Assembly: GCA_004292955.1 (NCBI GenBank)
Contig: RDXX01000044.1
Span: 1 to 34,964 of the forward strand
DNA length: 34,964 nt
Reading direction: 5' to 3'
From: Oscillatoriales cyanobacterium
Lineage (GTDB): Bacteria > Cyanobacteriota > Cyanobacteriia > Cyanobacteriales > Microcoleaceae
A model generated the notes under the pieces. It was not told the DNA's origin. It saw only the letters and a list, made by a program, of their open reading frames with translations, and did no database searches. Each line of letters opens with the position of its first letter. Position 1 is the first letter of the stretch. This document shows, piece after piece, positions 7,914-15,898 of this stretch. Position numbers and translations under genes: made by a program.

Positions 7914-8747
7914 CTACGGCAGCCAAGGATATTGACTAAAATCGGGTTCCCGTTTTTCCAAAAAGGCTTGTTTGCCTTCGGCGCCTTCCTGGGTCATGTA
8001 ATACAGCAAAGTGGCATTTCCAGCCAGTTCTTGGAGACCGGCTTGACCGTCACAGTCGGCATTAAAAGCGGATTTTAAACAGCGGATCGCGATCGGACTT
8101 TTTTCCAGAATTTCCTGGGCCCACTGCATCCCTTCAAGTTCGAGTTGTTCGACGGGTACGACGCAGTTGACTAAACCCATTTCTAGAGCTTGCTGGGCGC
8201 TGTACTGACGGCACAAAAACCAAATTTCTCGGGCTTTTTTCTGGCCGACAACTCTGGCGAGATAGCTGGCCCCGAAACCGCCGTCGAAACTGCCGACTTT
8301 GGGGCCAGTTTGCCCGAAAATAGCATTGTCAGCAGCGATCGTCAAGTCGCAAATTAAGTGTAAAACGTGACCGCCGCCGATCGCATATCCTGCAACTAAA
8401 GCAATCACAACTTTGGGCATCGATCGAATCAACTTCTGCAAGTCGAGCACGTTCAACCGGGGTATGCCACCTTCGTCTACATATCCCGCAGAACCTCGCA
8501 CGCTTTGGTCGCCGCCGGCACAAAAGGCGTATTTGCCGTCTGTATGAGGCCCCGCACCGGTGAAGAGGACAACGCCGATTTTTGTGTCTTCACGGGCATC
8601 AGTAAAGGCATCGCACAATTCCTGCACGGTTTTGGGACGGAAAGCGTTCCGTTTGTGAGGTCGATTGATGGTAATTTTGGCGGTACCGCCACTTTTTTGA
8701 TAGAGAATGTCTTCGTAGGTTTTGGCGGTTTGCCATTCAATTTGCAT
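7914..8747 (-). CDS. menB: 1,4-dihydroxy-2-naphthoyl-CoA synthase
   Basis: 277 residues from ATG 8747; an in-frame TTG two codons earlier is less likely. It is a crotonase-fold enzyme that cyclises o-succinylbenzoyl-CoA, the ring-forming step of phylloquinone/menaquinone synthesis; in cyanobacteria the product feeds photosystem I. Diagnostic blocks are [17 protein letters not shown] (about 28-44), [11 protein letters not shown] (about 75-85), [17 protein letters not shown] (about 119-135) and [15 protein letters not shown] (about 143-157). The Gln-Thr pair at 146-147 is typical of bicarbonate-dependent MenB. The C-terminus [12 protein letters not shown] is also typical. Other men genes are not nearby. 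The family A repeat tail abuts the 5' end, leaving only a few bases for a leader. Confidence 0.96.
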   Translation of the reverse strand: MQIEWQTAKTYEDILYQKSGGTAKITINRPHKRNAFRPKTVQELCDAFTDAREDTKIGVVLFTGAGPHTDGKYAFCAGGDQSVRGSAGYVDEGGIPRLNVLDLQKLIRSMPKVVIALVAGYAIGGGHVLHLICDLTIAADNAIFGQTGPKVGSFDGGFGASYLARVVGQKKAREIWFLCRQYSAQQALEMGLVNCVVPVEQLELEGMQWAQEILEKSPIAIRCLKSAFNADCDGQAGLQELAGNATLLYYMTQEGAEGKQAFLEKREPDFSQYPWLP

Positions 8748-8954
8748 AATCAATCAGTCGATTTTAGATTTTAGATTTTAGATTTTAGATTTACTCGGCA
8801 GATGAATCACCGGAGTAGGAACTTTGGTCTAAATTTGGGGGATCATCCACTCGCTCAACAGCGTCGGGGGCAAGGTACCCGTTGATGCGGGGTTAAGTTG
8901 AGATTTGAGAGCGAGCTGGGGCGATCGATGCAGGAATAATTCGCTTTTAGTAGG

Positions 8955-9074
8955 ATCGCGAATTAAATAATTTACACTCTTAAAAGTGGGATGGGCGTCC
9001 CGCCCGTCTATAAAGGACGGGCGGGACGCCCATCCCACAATAATTAAAATTGTAAGTTATTTAATTCTCATTCC
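8955..9074. mobile_element. Palindromic MITE-like element, copy 1
   Basis: The outer arms GAATTAAATAATTTACA and TGTAAGTTATTTAATTC (8960-9067) are inverted repeats with one mismatch. The inner arms form a very strong GC-rich hairpin at 8986-9038 built on GTGGGATGGGCGTCCCGCCC. A second copy with the same outer and inner arms lies at 33309-33429. Boundaries are taken from that copy, where a target duplication defines them. No obvious target duplication flanks this copy (GTAGG left, TTAGA right). Confidence 0.75.
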
Positions 9075-9185
9075 TTAGATTTTAGACGGATTCGGTTCAA
9101 TGGGATACGAAGGTCGATCGACTCTTGGGAAAAAAAATTAAGCGGGACTCGTGGCCCAAACCGACTTCCCCAAATCAACTGTGAA

Positions 9186-9232
9186 GCGCTCTTGTTGCCG
9201 GTTAAACAACCCGGTTTTTAATACAAGAGCGC
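9186..9232. repeat. Stem-loop with 10-bp stem GCGCTCTTGT / ACAAGAGCGC
   Basis: A perfect 10-bp stem encloses the motif AAACAACCCGGTTTTT. It lies 63 bp past the stop of the TerB-like gene on the minus strand. There is no T-run after it, so an intrinsic terminator is possible but not shown. Similar AACCCGGTTT cores recur at 14.9, 29.4 and 34.5 kb. Confidence 0.5.
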
Positions 9233-9294
9233 GCAATTCCCGTCTCCCATCCCAACAGTCTCAAATTTTGACGCAGCAAATAATTTGCGTTGCA

Positions 9295-9891
9295 TTATTT
9301 GCGCGTTAACAGAGACAGCAGGTGTTTTGCTGCTTTGGCAAATACCGGATCCCGGGACTCAAATTCGCTGGGAGCTAGTAAAGCTTTAACTTCGGCAAAG
9401 TCTTCTTGGTTGAGGGTTCCTTCTTTGGTAAATAAAGTGTCTACGACTGCAATGTGTCTGGAGTCGAGGCCGAGCCGATTGCCGATCGACTGTAAGTACA
9501 TTTGCTCCCTCAGGTCGATGTGTCCGTCTACGGCTGACATTTCGTAGCCGGAACCGATGAGCAACAGTTTTTCTGATTCTGAGAAGAAAGCTGTCAGGGT
9601 TAGCAATTCTGTGGGGTTGAAGTAAACCTGCTGTTTGGAGACTCCTTTGACAAGGCGCTGAATTAGTTCTATCCGATGTGGATCGCCGCTGGCAAAGGCT
9701 TTGAGAGTCTTTTGCAGCCGTTCTTCTTCTTCAACTGCGATCGTCCTGTCGATAATCATCACTCCCCGCAGGATGGAAATCAGAGCAGTCACAAACACTA
9801 CCAAAGGAGTGATATCTTGTTCGCGGAGCTTTTGGCGGCTAATCCGGGACAACAGCTCAACAACTTCAGTGCTAATCAGGGTGGTGTCCAT
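9295..9891 (-). CDS. TerB-like (tellurite-resistance-type) helical protein
   Basis: 198 residues beginning MDTTLISTEVVELLSRISRQ; ATG at 9891. It is all-helical, with acidic pairs spaced like the TerB fold: TALISILRGVMIIDRTIAVEEEERL near 50-75 and SAVDGHIDLREQMYLQSIG near 119-137. The latter, with VDGHIDLRE, is the calcium/metal-site-like helix hairpin of TerB domains. The C-terminal part is EDFAEVKALLAPSEF. TerB proteins are associated with metal sensing and stress at the membrane; the function of cyanobacterial members is not established. It is divergently placed from tadA, with 185 bp between. Confidence 0.7.
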   Translation of the reverse strand: MDTTLISTEVVELLSRISRQKLREQDITPLVVFVTALISILRGVMIIDRTIAVEEEERLQKTLKAFASGDPHRIELIQRLVKGVSKQQVYFNPTELLTLTAFFSESEKLLLIGSGYEMSAVDGHIDLREQMYLQSIGNRLGLDSRHIAVVDTLFTKEGTLNQEDFAEVKALLAPSEFESRDPVFAKAAKHLLSLLTRK

Positions 9892-9941
9892 AATTCAAAA
9901 TTACTCTGGATGGGGCTGTAGTGTAACTTTATTTCTCGATC

Positions 9942-10084
9942 TTAAGTGTTTTCAGCTAGGTAAGTATGCCATGAATTCCGTAAAAAACTTGTTTTCTTAG
10001 CGATCGCACTTACTTCTCTCCACAGCAAGTGGATAAATAAGATTATATTAAGTGTTTTCAGATACTTAGGTATACCGTGAATTT
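9942..10084 (+). repeat. Direct repeat of about 37 bp, duplicating the tadA start region
   Basis: Bases 9942-9978 and 10048-10084 share TTAAGTGTTTTCAG followed by a related stretch ending CCATGAATT in the first copy and CCGTGAATT in the second. The second copy contains the GTG start of tadA. The first has ATG at the same place but runs into a stop after nine codons. Confidence 0.7.
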
Positions 10085-10577
10085 GCCAACAGAGCCGTTG
10101 TGTAGTAGTGATTCTAATTATGCTATTCACCGACACTGGATGAGTAGGGCTGTGGAACTGGCACGAGCAGCCGGTGATGCGGGCGAAGTGCCAGTGGGTG
10201 CTGTCATTGTTGACGGTGCTGGCAAATTGATTGCCGAAGCGCAAAATCGGCGAGAGCGAGACTGCGATCCGACTGCTCATGCTGAAGTCTTGGCGCTGCG
10301 GGCGGCGGGCAAGGTTTTGCAAGACTGGCATCTCAATCAATGCACGCTTTACGTGACGCTGGAGCCGTGCCCGATGTGCGCTGGTGCGATCGTACAAGCT
10401 CGGATCGGTTTGCTGGTATACGGAGCAGATGACCCGAAAACTGGCACAATTCGGACGGTGGCTAATCTTCCAGATAGCGCGCCTTCGTGTCACCGCTTAC
10501 AGGTGCTCGGCGGTATTATGGAGTCTGTTTGTCGAGATCAGTTGCTTGCTTGGTTTGAAGCCCGCCGGCAAATTTAA
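10077..10577 (+). CDS. tadA: tRNA(adenosine34) deaminase
   Basis: 166 residues. It deaminates A34 to inosine in tRNA-Arg(ACG). The zinc-dependent cytidine-deaminase fold is explicit: PTAHAEV with His68 and catalytic Glu70, and PCPMCAGA with Cys98 and Cys101. It also has EVPVGAVIV (37-45) and the C-terminal RDQLLAWFEARR helix. The GTG start at 10077 is used here because the frame is open from it; the ATG at residue 22 (MSRAVELARAAG) would give the more usual TadA length and cannot be excluded. No strong ribosome site precedes either. Confidence 0.94.
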   Translation: MNLPTEPLCSSDSNYAIHRHWMSRAVELARAAGDAGEVPVGAVIVDGAGKLIAEAQNRRERDCDPTAHAEVLALRAAGKVLQDWHLNQCTLYVTLEPCPMCAGAIVQARIGLLVYGADDPKTGTIRTVANLPDSAPSCHRLQVLGGIMESVCRDQLLAWFEARRQI

Positions 10578-11142
10578 CAGGTAAAGTTTTTTACTCTCCC
10601 ATAGCCGATGTTTAGTCTAACTTGGCTCTTTAACTGAAATAATAGATCGGTAATTGCCCGATCGAGCTTTCTCGGCGGTTGACCCCGCCTAAAAACGGAT
10701 ACTTGCTTGCCGACACTCGTCGCGGTGCACTCCAGATTTTAGACCAAAGCTCCAATTCCCAGATTAATCTGTGGCATAAATCTAAAGTCTAAAATCTAAA
10801 ATCCCTTGACGGCTGTGCGGTAGTGCTGTCGGCTGGGATCGTATTTTACCTGCTTACAGATTATCTGTTTTGGGTGCGATCGCTTGCGGAGGCAAAGGCC
10901 AATAGCAAAAGTGTCCCCATCGAAAGACTAAAGATTTGCCAAGCAACATATCTTTAGCTAGAACAGACGGGAATCCATCGCGCGAAACGGAGTACCGTTA
11001 TCCCGCGATGGATGAAAGGCGAGCTTTGCGACGATTTCACCCCACCGGAATCTGACTCTTCGTCGCTCGGTGGCGGGCGGTTGGGTGGATGAGGAGATGA
11101 GCAAATCTTCACCCTTTTCTTTGTGCCTGTATTATCATAGGT
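10578..11142. other. 565-bp spacer: family A copy, then hairpins at the presumed left end of the tnpB element
   Basis: No gene seen. Family A is at about 10645-10805 (CAGATTTTAGACCAAAGCTC, then an AAATCT heptamer tail). Two stem-loops follow. One is at 10928-10957 (CTAAAGAT / ATCTTTAG). The other is a nested hairpin at 10973-11013, with outer stem ATCCATCGCG / CGCGATGGAT and inner stem AACGG / CCGTT. Subterminal hairpins are expected at IS200/IS605 ends, so these may mark the left end of the tnpB element; the exact end is not determined. Confidence 0.5.
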
Positions 11143-12393
11143 ATGCCGATTGTGATAAATAATATCGTGTTAAAAGCAGTCAAAGTCAGAATCTATCCAA
11201 GCGTTGAACAACAGAGCCATCTAGCGCAAGCTTTTGGTTGTGTCCGTTGGGTATGGAATCAGTCATTGGCTACCATGTCCCAAACCTACAAAGAGACTGG
11301 GAAAGGTATTTCTGCTTTCACGATGAAGAAACAGATTCCCGTCTGGAAAACTGAGTTTGAATGGCTCAAAGATTGTTATTCTCAATGCCTTCAGTCTTCG
11401 GTTTTGAATTTGTCTCAAGCGTTTATCAACTTCTTTGATGGTCGAGCAGCATACCCAACTTTCAAAAAACGTCACGGAAAACAATCGATTCAGTTCCCAC
11501 AGAACGTTAAAGTTTTGGGAAATGACGAGATTAAATTTCCGGGTAATCTTGGAGTGGTTAAAGCTAAAATTCATCGCGAATTAGTGGGTAGTTTGAAGAC
11601 GGTTACGGTGTCTAAGATGCCTGATGGTCGTTACTACGCATCATTGCTGATGGAGGATGGTATTGACAAGCCCGCTACAAACAAAGACGGCAAAGCCATT
11701 GGTATCGACCTCGGATTGCTTGACTTTGTTGTTACATCTGATGGCTCTAAATACCAAAATCCTCGACATCTGAGAAAACACGAGCGCAACCTGAAGCGCA
11801 AACAGCGTAAGTTATGTCGTAAACGGGACAAAACTACCAACAAGCGGCGCAAGGCTAAATTGGCTGTTGCCAAAGTCCACGCCAGAATCTCTAGAGTTCG
11901 AGAAGATTTCCGGCATAAACTATCCCGTAAGATAGTCGATAAAAACCAAGTCATTGTCGTAGAAAATCTGGCAGTAAAGAACATGGTAAAGAATCATAAC
12001 CTTGCCTTATCCATCAGTGATGCTGGCTGGGGAATGTTCTGTACGATGCTCAAATACAAAGCAGAGGCAGAGGGCAAAGTCTACCTAGAAGTCGGTCGAT
12101 TTTTTCCGTCATCGCACCTTTGTTCTGAGACTTTACTGTTGTTGCCGAAAATGGATCTGTCTGTTCGTGAATTTAATTGTCCCCACTGCTCTAAGCGGCA
12201 CGATAGAGACATTAATGCGGCAGTCAATATCAGAAATGAGGGCTTACGGATATTGACGTTGGGAACCAGCGTTACTGCCCTTGGAGGCAATGTAAGACCA
12301 AAGCGGTATGGGCAAAAATCCACTGTCGCCGAGGCTGTTGCCATTGAATTGGGAAGCCCCCAGCATATCGGTACTCCGATTGCTGGCGGGTAG
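11143..12393 (+). CDS. tnpB: TnpB, IS200/IS605 (IS1341-type) RNA-guided nuclease
   Basis: 416 residues. The N-terminal helical region starts KAVKVRIYPSVEQQSHL and includes FGCVRWVWNQSL. The RuvC catalytic residues are all present: Asp189 in GIDLG, Glu274 in VVENLAV and Asp356 in HDRDINAA. A very basic bridge region is at 209-250. The zinc ribbon is damaged: instead of CxxC the first pair reads C327-S-E-T, while the second pair C346PHC349 is intact. A long C-terminal tail continues past the RuvC domain to the stop; in TnpB loci this DNA also encodes the reRNA/omega RNA scaffold. No tnpA lies nearby, so the element is single-gene. It ends 37 bp before the plsC start. An alternative start is the GTG at 11167 (residue 9). 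Confidence 0.93.
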   Translation: MPIVINNIVLKAVKVRIYPSVEQQSHLAQAFGCVRWVWNQSLATMSQTYKETGKGISAFTMKKQIPVWKTEFEWLKDCYSQCLQSSVLNLSQAFINFFDGRAAYPTFKKRHGKQSIQFPQNVKVLGNDEIKFPGNLGVVKAKIHRELVGSLKTVTVSKMPDGRYYASLLMEDGIDKPATNKDGKAIGIDLGLLDFVVTSDGSKYQNPRHLRKHERNLKRKQRKLCRKRDKTTNKRRKAKLAVAKVHARISRVREDFRHKLSRKIVDKNQVIVVENLAVKNMVKNHNLALSISDAGWGMFCTMLKYKAEAEGKVYLEVGRFFPSSHLCSETLLLLPKMDLSVREFNCPHCSKRHDRDINAAVNIRNEGLRILTLGTSVTALGGNVRPKRYGQKSTVAEAVAIELGSPQHIGTPIAGG

Positions 12394-12430
12394 TTCACAC
12401 TCTATATATCGATATAGCAGGGTAATTGCC

Positions 12431-13159
12431 ATGCATCATACTGCCGCGATCGCCGTTGAGTTCAGTAAATCCTCTCTAGTGAAGCCAATGCCTGCCAAGG
12501 TAGCATCTAATACCTCTCGCGTTTCTCCTTGGTTAACCTCCTTGTTCTATCCGCTAGGTCACTATATTGTCCTACCGTTTTATTTTGGCAAGATTGAGAT
12601 AACCGGACAGGAACACTTGCCGAAAGACGGGCCTGTAATCTTAGCCCCGACGCATCGTTCCCGGTGGGATGCGCTGATGATGCCCTATTCAACGGGACAG
12701 AAGGTGACTGGACGCGATTTGCGGTTCATGGTAACTGCTGATGAAGTCAAAGGAGTGCAAGGTTGGTTTATCAGACATTTGGGAGGCTTTCCTGTCGATA
12801 TCCGGCATCCGGCAATTAGCAGTCTCCGTTACGGGGTGGAATTGCTCCTCGACAAGCAAATGTTGGTAATTTTTCCCGAAGGTGGAATTTTTCAAGATGG
12901 TGAAGTTCACCCTGCGAAGTCTGGATTGGCTCGTTTGGCCATGCAAGCGGAGTTGAACACACCGGGTTTGGGGGTGAAGATTGTACCGATGAGTATTCGC
13001 TATCGCCCGCGCATTCCTCGATGGCGTTCGAGGGTTAAAATTGCGATCGGTGCTCCGATTTCTGTGGCAGATTATGCTAATGGTGGTAGTGGTAAAAAAG
13101 AAGCAAAATTGTTGACGGCCCAACTCGAAATGGCTCTTAAAACTCTTGATGACAGTTGA
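12431..13159 (+). CDS. plsC: 1-acyl-sn-glycerol-3-phosphate acyltransferase
   Basis: 242 residues from the ATG at 12431. It acylates lysophosphatidic acid to phosphatidic acid at the membrane. The PlsC/LPLAT motifs are clear: HRSRWD (His75-Asp80, the HX4D catalytic pair), GGFPVDIR (118-125) and IFPEGGIF (147-154). The frame is open upstream into the tnpB tail, but those codons are transposon sequence, and the ATG at 12431 gives a normal N-terminus. The tnpB element lies so close that it probably displaced the native promoter. The final codons fall inside a TTGACAG heptamer array. Confidence 0.88.
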   Translation: MHHTAAIAVEFSKSSLVKPMPAKVASNTSRVSPWLTSLFYPLGHYIVLPFYFGKIEITGQEHLPKDGPVILAPTHRSRWDALMMPYSTGQKVTGRDLRFMVTADEVKGVQGWFIRHLGGFPVDIRHPAISSLRYGVELLLDKQMLVIFPEGGIFQDGEVHPAKSGLARLAMQAELNTPGLGVKIVPMSIRYRPRIPRWRSRVKIAIGAPISVADYANGGSGKKEAKLLTAQLEMALKTLDDS

Positions 13160-13234
13160 CAGTTGGCAGTTGCAGTTGGCAGTTGGCAGTTGACAGTTGA
13201 CAGTTGGAACAAGGAAGAGTTGACAGTTGACAGA
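13151..13234. repeat. Heptamer (TTGACAG / TTGGCAG) STRR array overlapping the plsC stop
   Basis: About ten copies of a 7-bp unit, partly interrupted. The stop codon of plsC (13157-13159) lies within the first units. Short tandemly repeated heptamers are a known feature of filamentous cyanobacterial genomes. Confidence 0.85.
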
Positions 13235-13335
13235 AGGAAGAAGAAATAATGAATTATGATATAATATTTTTTGGTGCTGTTAAGAACTGCGGCACTTATT
13301 TTGCTTGGTTGTGTCTGTATTAAGAGTCAGCATTA

Positions 13336-13716
13336 ATGGATTGTGGTTTGAACTTTAAGCCTGGTCAAATTGTTAGTTTGGAATGTGGAGATGCGTGCCT
13401 GCATTCAGAGGTAATTCAAGTGGTTGAAGCACGTCAAATTTGTTGGGTGCGCCCTTTGATGTTGGTTGGATTGGTTTCGGGGAAGGATTTCCCCCAAAGG
13501 TGGCCGGAAGAATACACTTTATCAGATTTGCGGGATGGTGCGGATTTGCTGTGGCCACTGAGTTTGTTTCGGGCGGCGCTGGATACGGAGGTGATTTCGC
13601 TGTTAACCCAGTTGCAGTCTCTGGACTCCGATCGCAAGGATAGCACGATCGCCTCTCGGCAACTTAGAGATTTTGTCGATCGAGTTTGGGCAGCTTTTCC
13701 GAGCGCTTTTCATTAA
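13336..13716 (+). CDS. Hypothetical protein, 126 aa
   Basis: ATG at 13336; 126 residues. The N-terminal half reads like a small beta-barrel: FKPGQIVSLECGDACLHSEV, then VVEARQICWVRPLML. The middle has FPQRWPEEYTLSDLRDGADL, and the C-terminal half is helical (LLTQLQSLDSDRKDSTIA, RDFVDRVWAAFP). There is no signal peptide or membrane span. I do not recognise the family by name. Amino-acid usage is clearly protein-like, and other frames here are poor. The stop is followed within a few bases by a hairpin-repeat array. Confidence 0.75.
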   Translation: MDCGLNFKPGQIVSLECGDACLHSEVIQVVEARQICWVRPLMLVGLVSGKDFPQRWPEEYTLSDLRDGADLLWPLSLFRAALDTEVISLLTQLQSLDSDRKDSTIASRQLRDFVDRVWAAFPSAFH

Positions 13717-13719
13717 AAA

Positions 13720-13997
13720 GACGGGGCGATTGAAACCGCAAAAAGACACGGCGATTGAAACCGTAAAAAGACACGGCGGTTGAAACCGTAAAAAGACACG
13801 GCGGTTGAAACCGCAAAAATACCGGGCGGTTGAAACCGCGTCTATACAAACAAAACCTGCCTCCGCAGGTTGAAGAAAACACGGCGGTTGAAACCGCGTC
13901 GAGACAAACAAAACCTGCCTCCGCAGGTTTGAATAAGACACGGCGGTTGAAACCGCGTCGAGACAAACAAAACCTGCCTCCGCAGGTTGAAGAAGAC
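13720..13997. repeat. Composite tandem array: four 25-bp units then three 58/59-bp units
   Basis: The 25-bp units start near 13720, 13745, 13770 and 13795 and share CGGCGGTTGAAACCG plus an A-run. From 13820 there are three longer units that begin the same way, continue with a GTCGAGACAAACAAAACC stretch and end in AACCTGCCTCCGCAGGTT. Each unit carries the small palindrome GCGGTTGAAACCGC; the long ones add a second hairpin. The array sits between convergent genes (13716 and 14019). Confidence 0.9.
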
Positions 13998-14018
13998 TAT
14001 TATTTTAGTTTAAAATAC

Positions 14019-14783
14019 TTAAAACACCGCGTGCGAAAGTTCTGCCGGATTCAGATTATTATGAATAACTTCACCGTCGCGGAACCAAACAACCCGGCGA
14101 GTTTGTCGCGCAACTTCCGGTTCGTGAGTTACCATCACAACAGTCATGCCGGCTTCATTAAATTCTGTAAAAATATCCATTACTTCTTGAGTAGTTTTTG
14201 TATCCAATGCACCAGTCGGTTCATCTGCAAGCAACAACACGGGACGGTTAACAATTGCGCGGGCGATGGCTACGCGCTGCTGCTGTCCTCCTGATAGTTG
14301 ATTTGGTTTGTTTTTCATGCGACTTTCCAGCCCTACTTTGGTTAAAGCTTCCTCTGCGCGTTCGCGTCTTTCTGATGAGGGAATGCCTGCATAAACCATC
14401 GGTAACATGACATTTTCTAATGCTGTTAGTTGAGCCAATAGATGAAATTGTTGGAAGACAAAACCTAATTTTAAGTTGCGAATTCCGGCTAATTCTGATT
14501 CGGGCATTTGGGCGACATCTACGCCGTCTAGGTAGTAACTGCCGCTCGTAGGTCGATCGAGACAACCGATAATATTCATAGCTGTAGATTTGCCTGAACC
14601 GGATGCGCCCATAATTGAGCAATACTCTCCTTGCATTACCGTCAAGCTGATCCCGTTGAGGGCGCGCACTTCGAGGTCGCCGATGCCGTAGACTTTGGTT
14701 ACGTCTTTGAGACCGAGGATGACGGGTTTTGAGGTGGTTTGCAGGTCGAGGTCTTGGTGGGTCTCGGTTTGTAGTTCAGGCAT
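14019..14783 (-). CDS. ABC transporter ATP-binding protein, MacB/LolD/DevA type
   Basis: 254 residues from ATG 14783. Walker A is GASGSGKST (59-67). Q-loop FVFQQFHLL, signature [14 protein letters not shown], Walker [13 protein letters not shown] and H-loop VTHE are all intact. The GALD pattern after Walker B and the short N-terminal strand [17 protein letters not shown] place it with the MacB/LolD/DevA lipid, lipoprotein or efflux group. No permease or membrane-fusion partner is next to it in the window, so the substrate is unknown. Its 3' end abuts the tandem repeat array. Confidence 0.92.
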   Translation of the reverse strand: MPELQTETHQDLDLQTTSKPVILGLKDVTKVYGIGDLEVRALNGISLTVMQGEYCSIMGASGSGKSTAMNIIGCLDRPTSGSYYLDGVDVAQMPESELAGIRNLKLGFVFQQFHLLAQLTALENVMLPMVYAGIPSSERRERAEEALTKVGLESRMKNKPNQLSGGQQQRVAIARAIVNRPVLLLADEPTGALDTKTTQEVMDIFTEFNEAGMTVVMVTHEPEVARQTRRVVWFRDGEVIHNNLNPAELSHAVF

Positions 14784-14874
14784 TTGTTTTTATGTGCGAT
14801 CGACACAACTTACTACTAAGTTAACACTTCTGAGCGGTTTTCGGGGGTGGAAGGGCGATGTTTGGACGGTTGCG

Positions 14875-14981
14875 GGACTTACGCACGGGTAGTCAGAAAC
14901 CGGGTTTTTTGACGAAAATAATTCGTTAGAGCGCGCAGAAACGATAAAAACCCGGTTGCTGTGGTGTTGGTGAGTAAGTCC
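14875..14981. mobile_element. 107-bp MITE-like element with GGACTTACGCAC-type ends
   Basis: The left end GGACTTACGCAC (from 14875) and the right end, which reads GGACTTACTCAC on the opposite strand (to 14981), differ by one base. Inside are a second inverted pair, AACCGGGTTTTTT and AAAAACCCGGTT. There is no ORF. Both end and core inversions fit a miniature inverted-repeat element. Confidence 0.65.
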
Positions 14982-15001
14982 TAAATTAAACAATTTGTGG
15001 C

Positions 15002-15661
15002 TTAAATGCGATCGGGATCGATGTTCAATTCGCGCAGTTTTGCTGCTAAACGTTCGGCTCTTTGAACTGCTTGTTCGGCACGCTGTCTTTCAAAATCCCT
15101 TTCTTCTCTCAATTCTTCAGGAGAAACGAATGCTTCTCCGTCGGGTTGATATATTTCTAGCCCATCCTCGCCCAACTCAAATCGTACTCCCAATCTAGGA
15201 CTGATCCATCCCTCCATCGGCTCAATTACTTCTAAATTACCTTCAATTCTTTGCCAACCTTCCAACTCATTTCTTTCTGGATCGTAAAGGTAATATTCCT
15301 CAACTCCATGACGCTGGTAAAATGAAAGTTTTTTATTCATTTTAGTTTGGCGATCGTTGTGGGAGCGAATCTCAAAAACGACTTGGGGAGCAATATTATC
15401 TTCGAGAAATTGCATATAGGAAGGCCGCTCGCCCTTTGGTCTACCAAATATTACCATCGTATCCGGTGCTTGAGAAATGTCTGGTCTACCTTCAACTGGA
15501 TACCAGAGTAAATCGGCGGCCACAAAAACGTTTGGGTCATTTTTGAACAACGATTCGCAACCTTCTTTGATTTTGACAATTAATTTGTATTGAATTGTGC
15601 TTTCTGCCATTGGTTGACCGTCGCTGGATGGATAAATGATTTCTGCGGTTGTGACTTGCAT
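15002..15661 (-). CDS. Uma2 family endonuclease-like protein with C-terminal coiled coil
   Basis: 219 residues, ATG at 15661. The Uma2/PD-(D/E)XK-like core shows GRPDISQAPDTMVIFG (about 58-73), PQVVFEIRSHNDRQTK (about 90-105) and YQRHGVEEYYLYDPE. The usual VEVLSPS motif is here FEIRSHND. A charged coiled-coil tail (LREERDFERQRAEQAVQRAE) ends LRELNIDPDRI, a common ending in cyanobacterial members. It is a full-length relative of the partial gene at the window start. Cellular role unknown. Confidence 0.87.
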   Translation of the reverse strand: MQVTTAEIIYPSSDGQPMAESTIQYKLIVKIKEGCESLFKNDPNVFVAADLLWYPVEGRPDISQAPDTMVIFGRPKGERPSYMQFLEDNIAPQVVFEIRSHNDRQTKMNKKLSFYQRHGVEEYYLYDPERNELEGWQRIEGNLEVIEPMEGWISPRLGVRFELGEDGLEIYQPDGEAFVSPEELREERDFERQRAEQAVQRAERLAAKLRELNIDPDRI

Positions 15662-15804
15662 AGTGGTTGTCTCCGAGAATTATCTAGGTTTAATTATACT
15701 ATTTTTGAGACCGATCGCACTTTTTGCTGTTGGTATTGTAGCAGAGTGTAAAATGGAATCATGTTAACTCCGATCGATTCCGTTACAATATAATGCCAGG
15801 TCTT

Positions 15805-15866
15805 GTAGGGGCGGGTTCACCGACAATAATTGCCTAAAATTCACAATCTCATAAACCCGCCCCCAC
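15805..15866. repeat. Inverted repeat GTAGGGGCGGGTT / AACCCGCCCCCAC
   Basis: Two 13-bp arms, 36 bp apart, nearly perfect. It lies just upstream of the gene at 15899. An apparent ATG at 15830 in the same frame is inside this repeat, which argues against using it as the start. Confidence 0.65.
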
Positions 15867-15898
15867 CCAACGATAAATCCCTAAAATTAGAGGTAAGC

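Larger units (their letters stand above)
8748..9294. other. 547-bp spacer with family A copy, a palindromic element and a hairpin
   Basis: No gene seen. Family A occupies about 8756-8890, starting with a perfect ATTTTAG heptamer run (8760-8792). A 120-bp palindromic element follows at 8955-9074 and a stem-loop at 9186-9232. Confidence 0.75.

Noticed and set aside
9942..10493. 183-codon minus-strand reading frame
   Set aside because: It is antisense to tadA, whose catalytic motifs are certain, and its composition (many Arg, His, Ser, Cys) is that of a shadow frame.
12308..12430. Extended N-terminus of PlsC reading back into the tnpB tail
   Set aside because: Those codons are transposon sequence in another frame; the ATG at 12431 gives a PlsC of normal size.
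13720..13997. CRISPR array (repeated GTTGAAAC-containing units)
   Set aside because: Units are contiguous and near-identical throughout, with no unique spacers of uniform length, and no cas gene is nearby.
15830..15898. N-terminal extension of the RPGMYIG gene
   Set aside because: These codons lie within and just after an inverted repeat, are Pro/Asn-rich, and the ATG at 15899 has a proper ribosome site.
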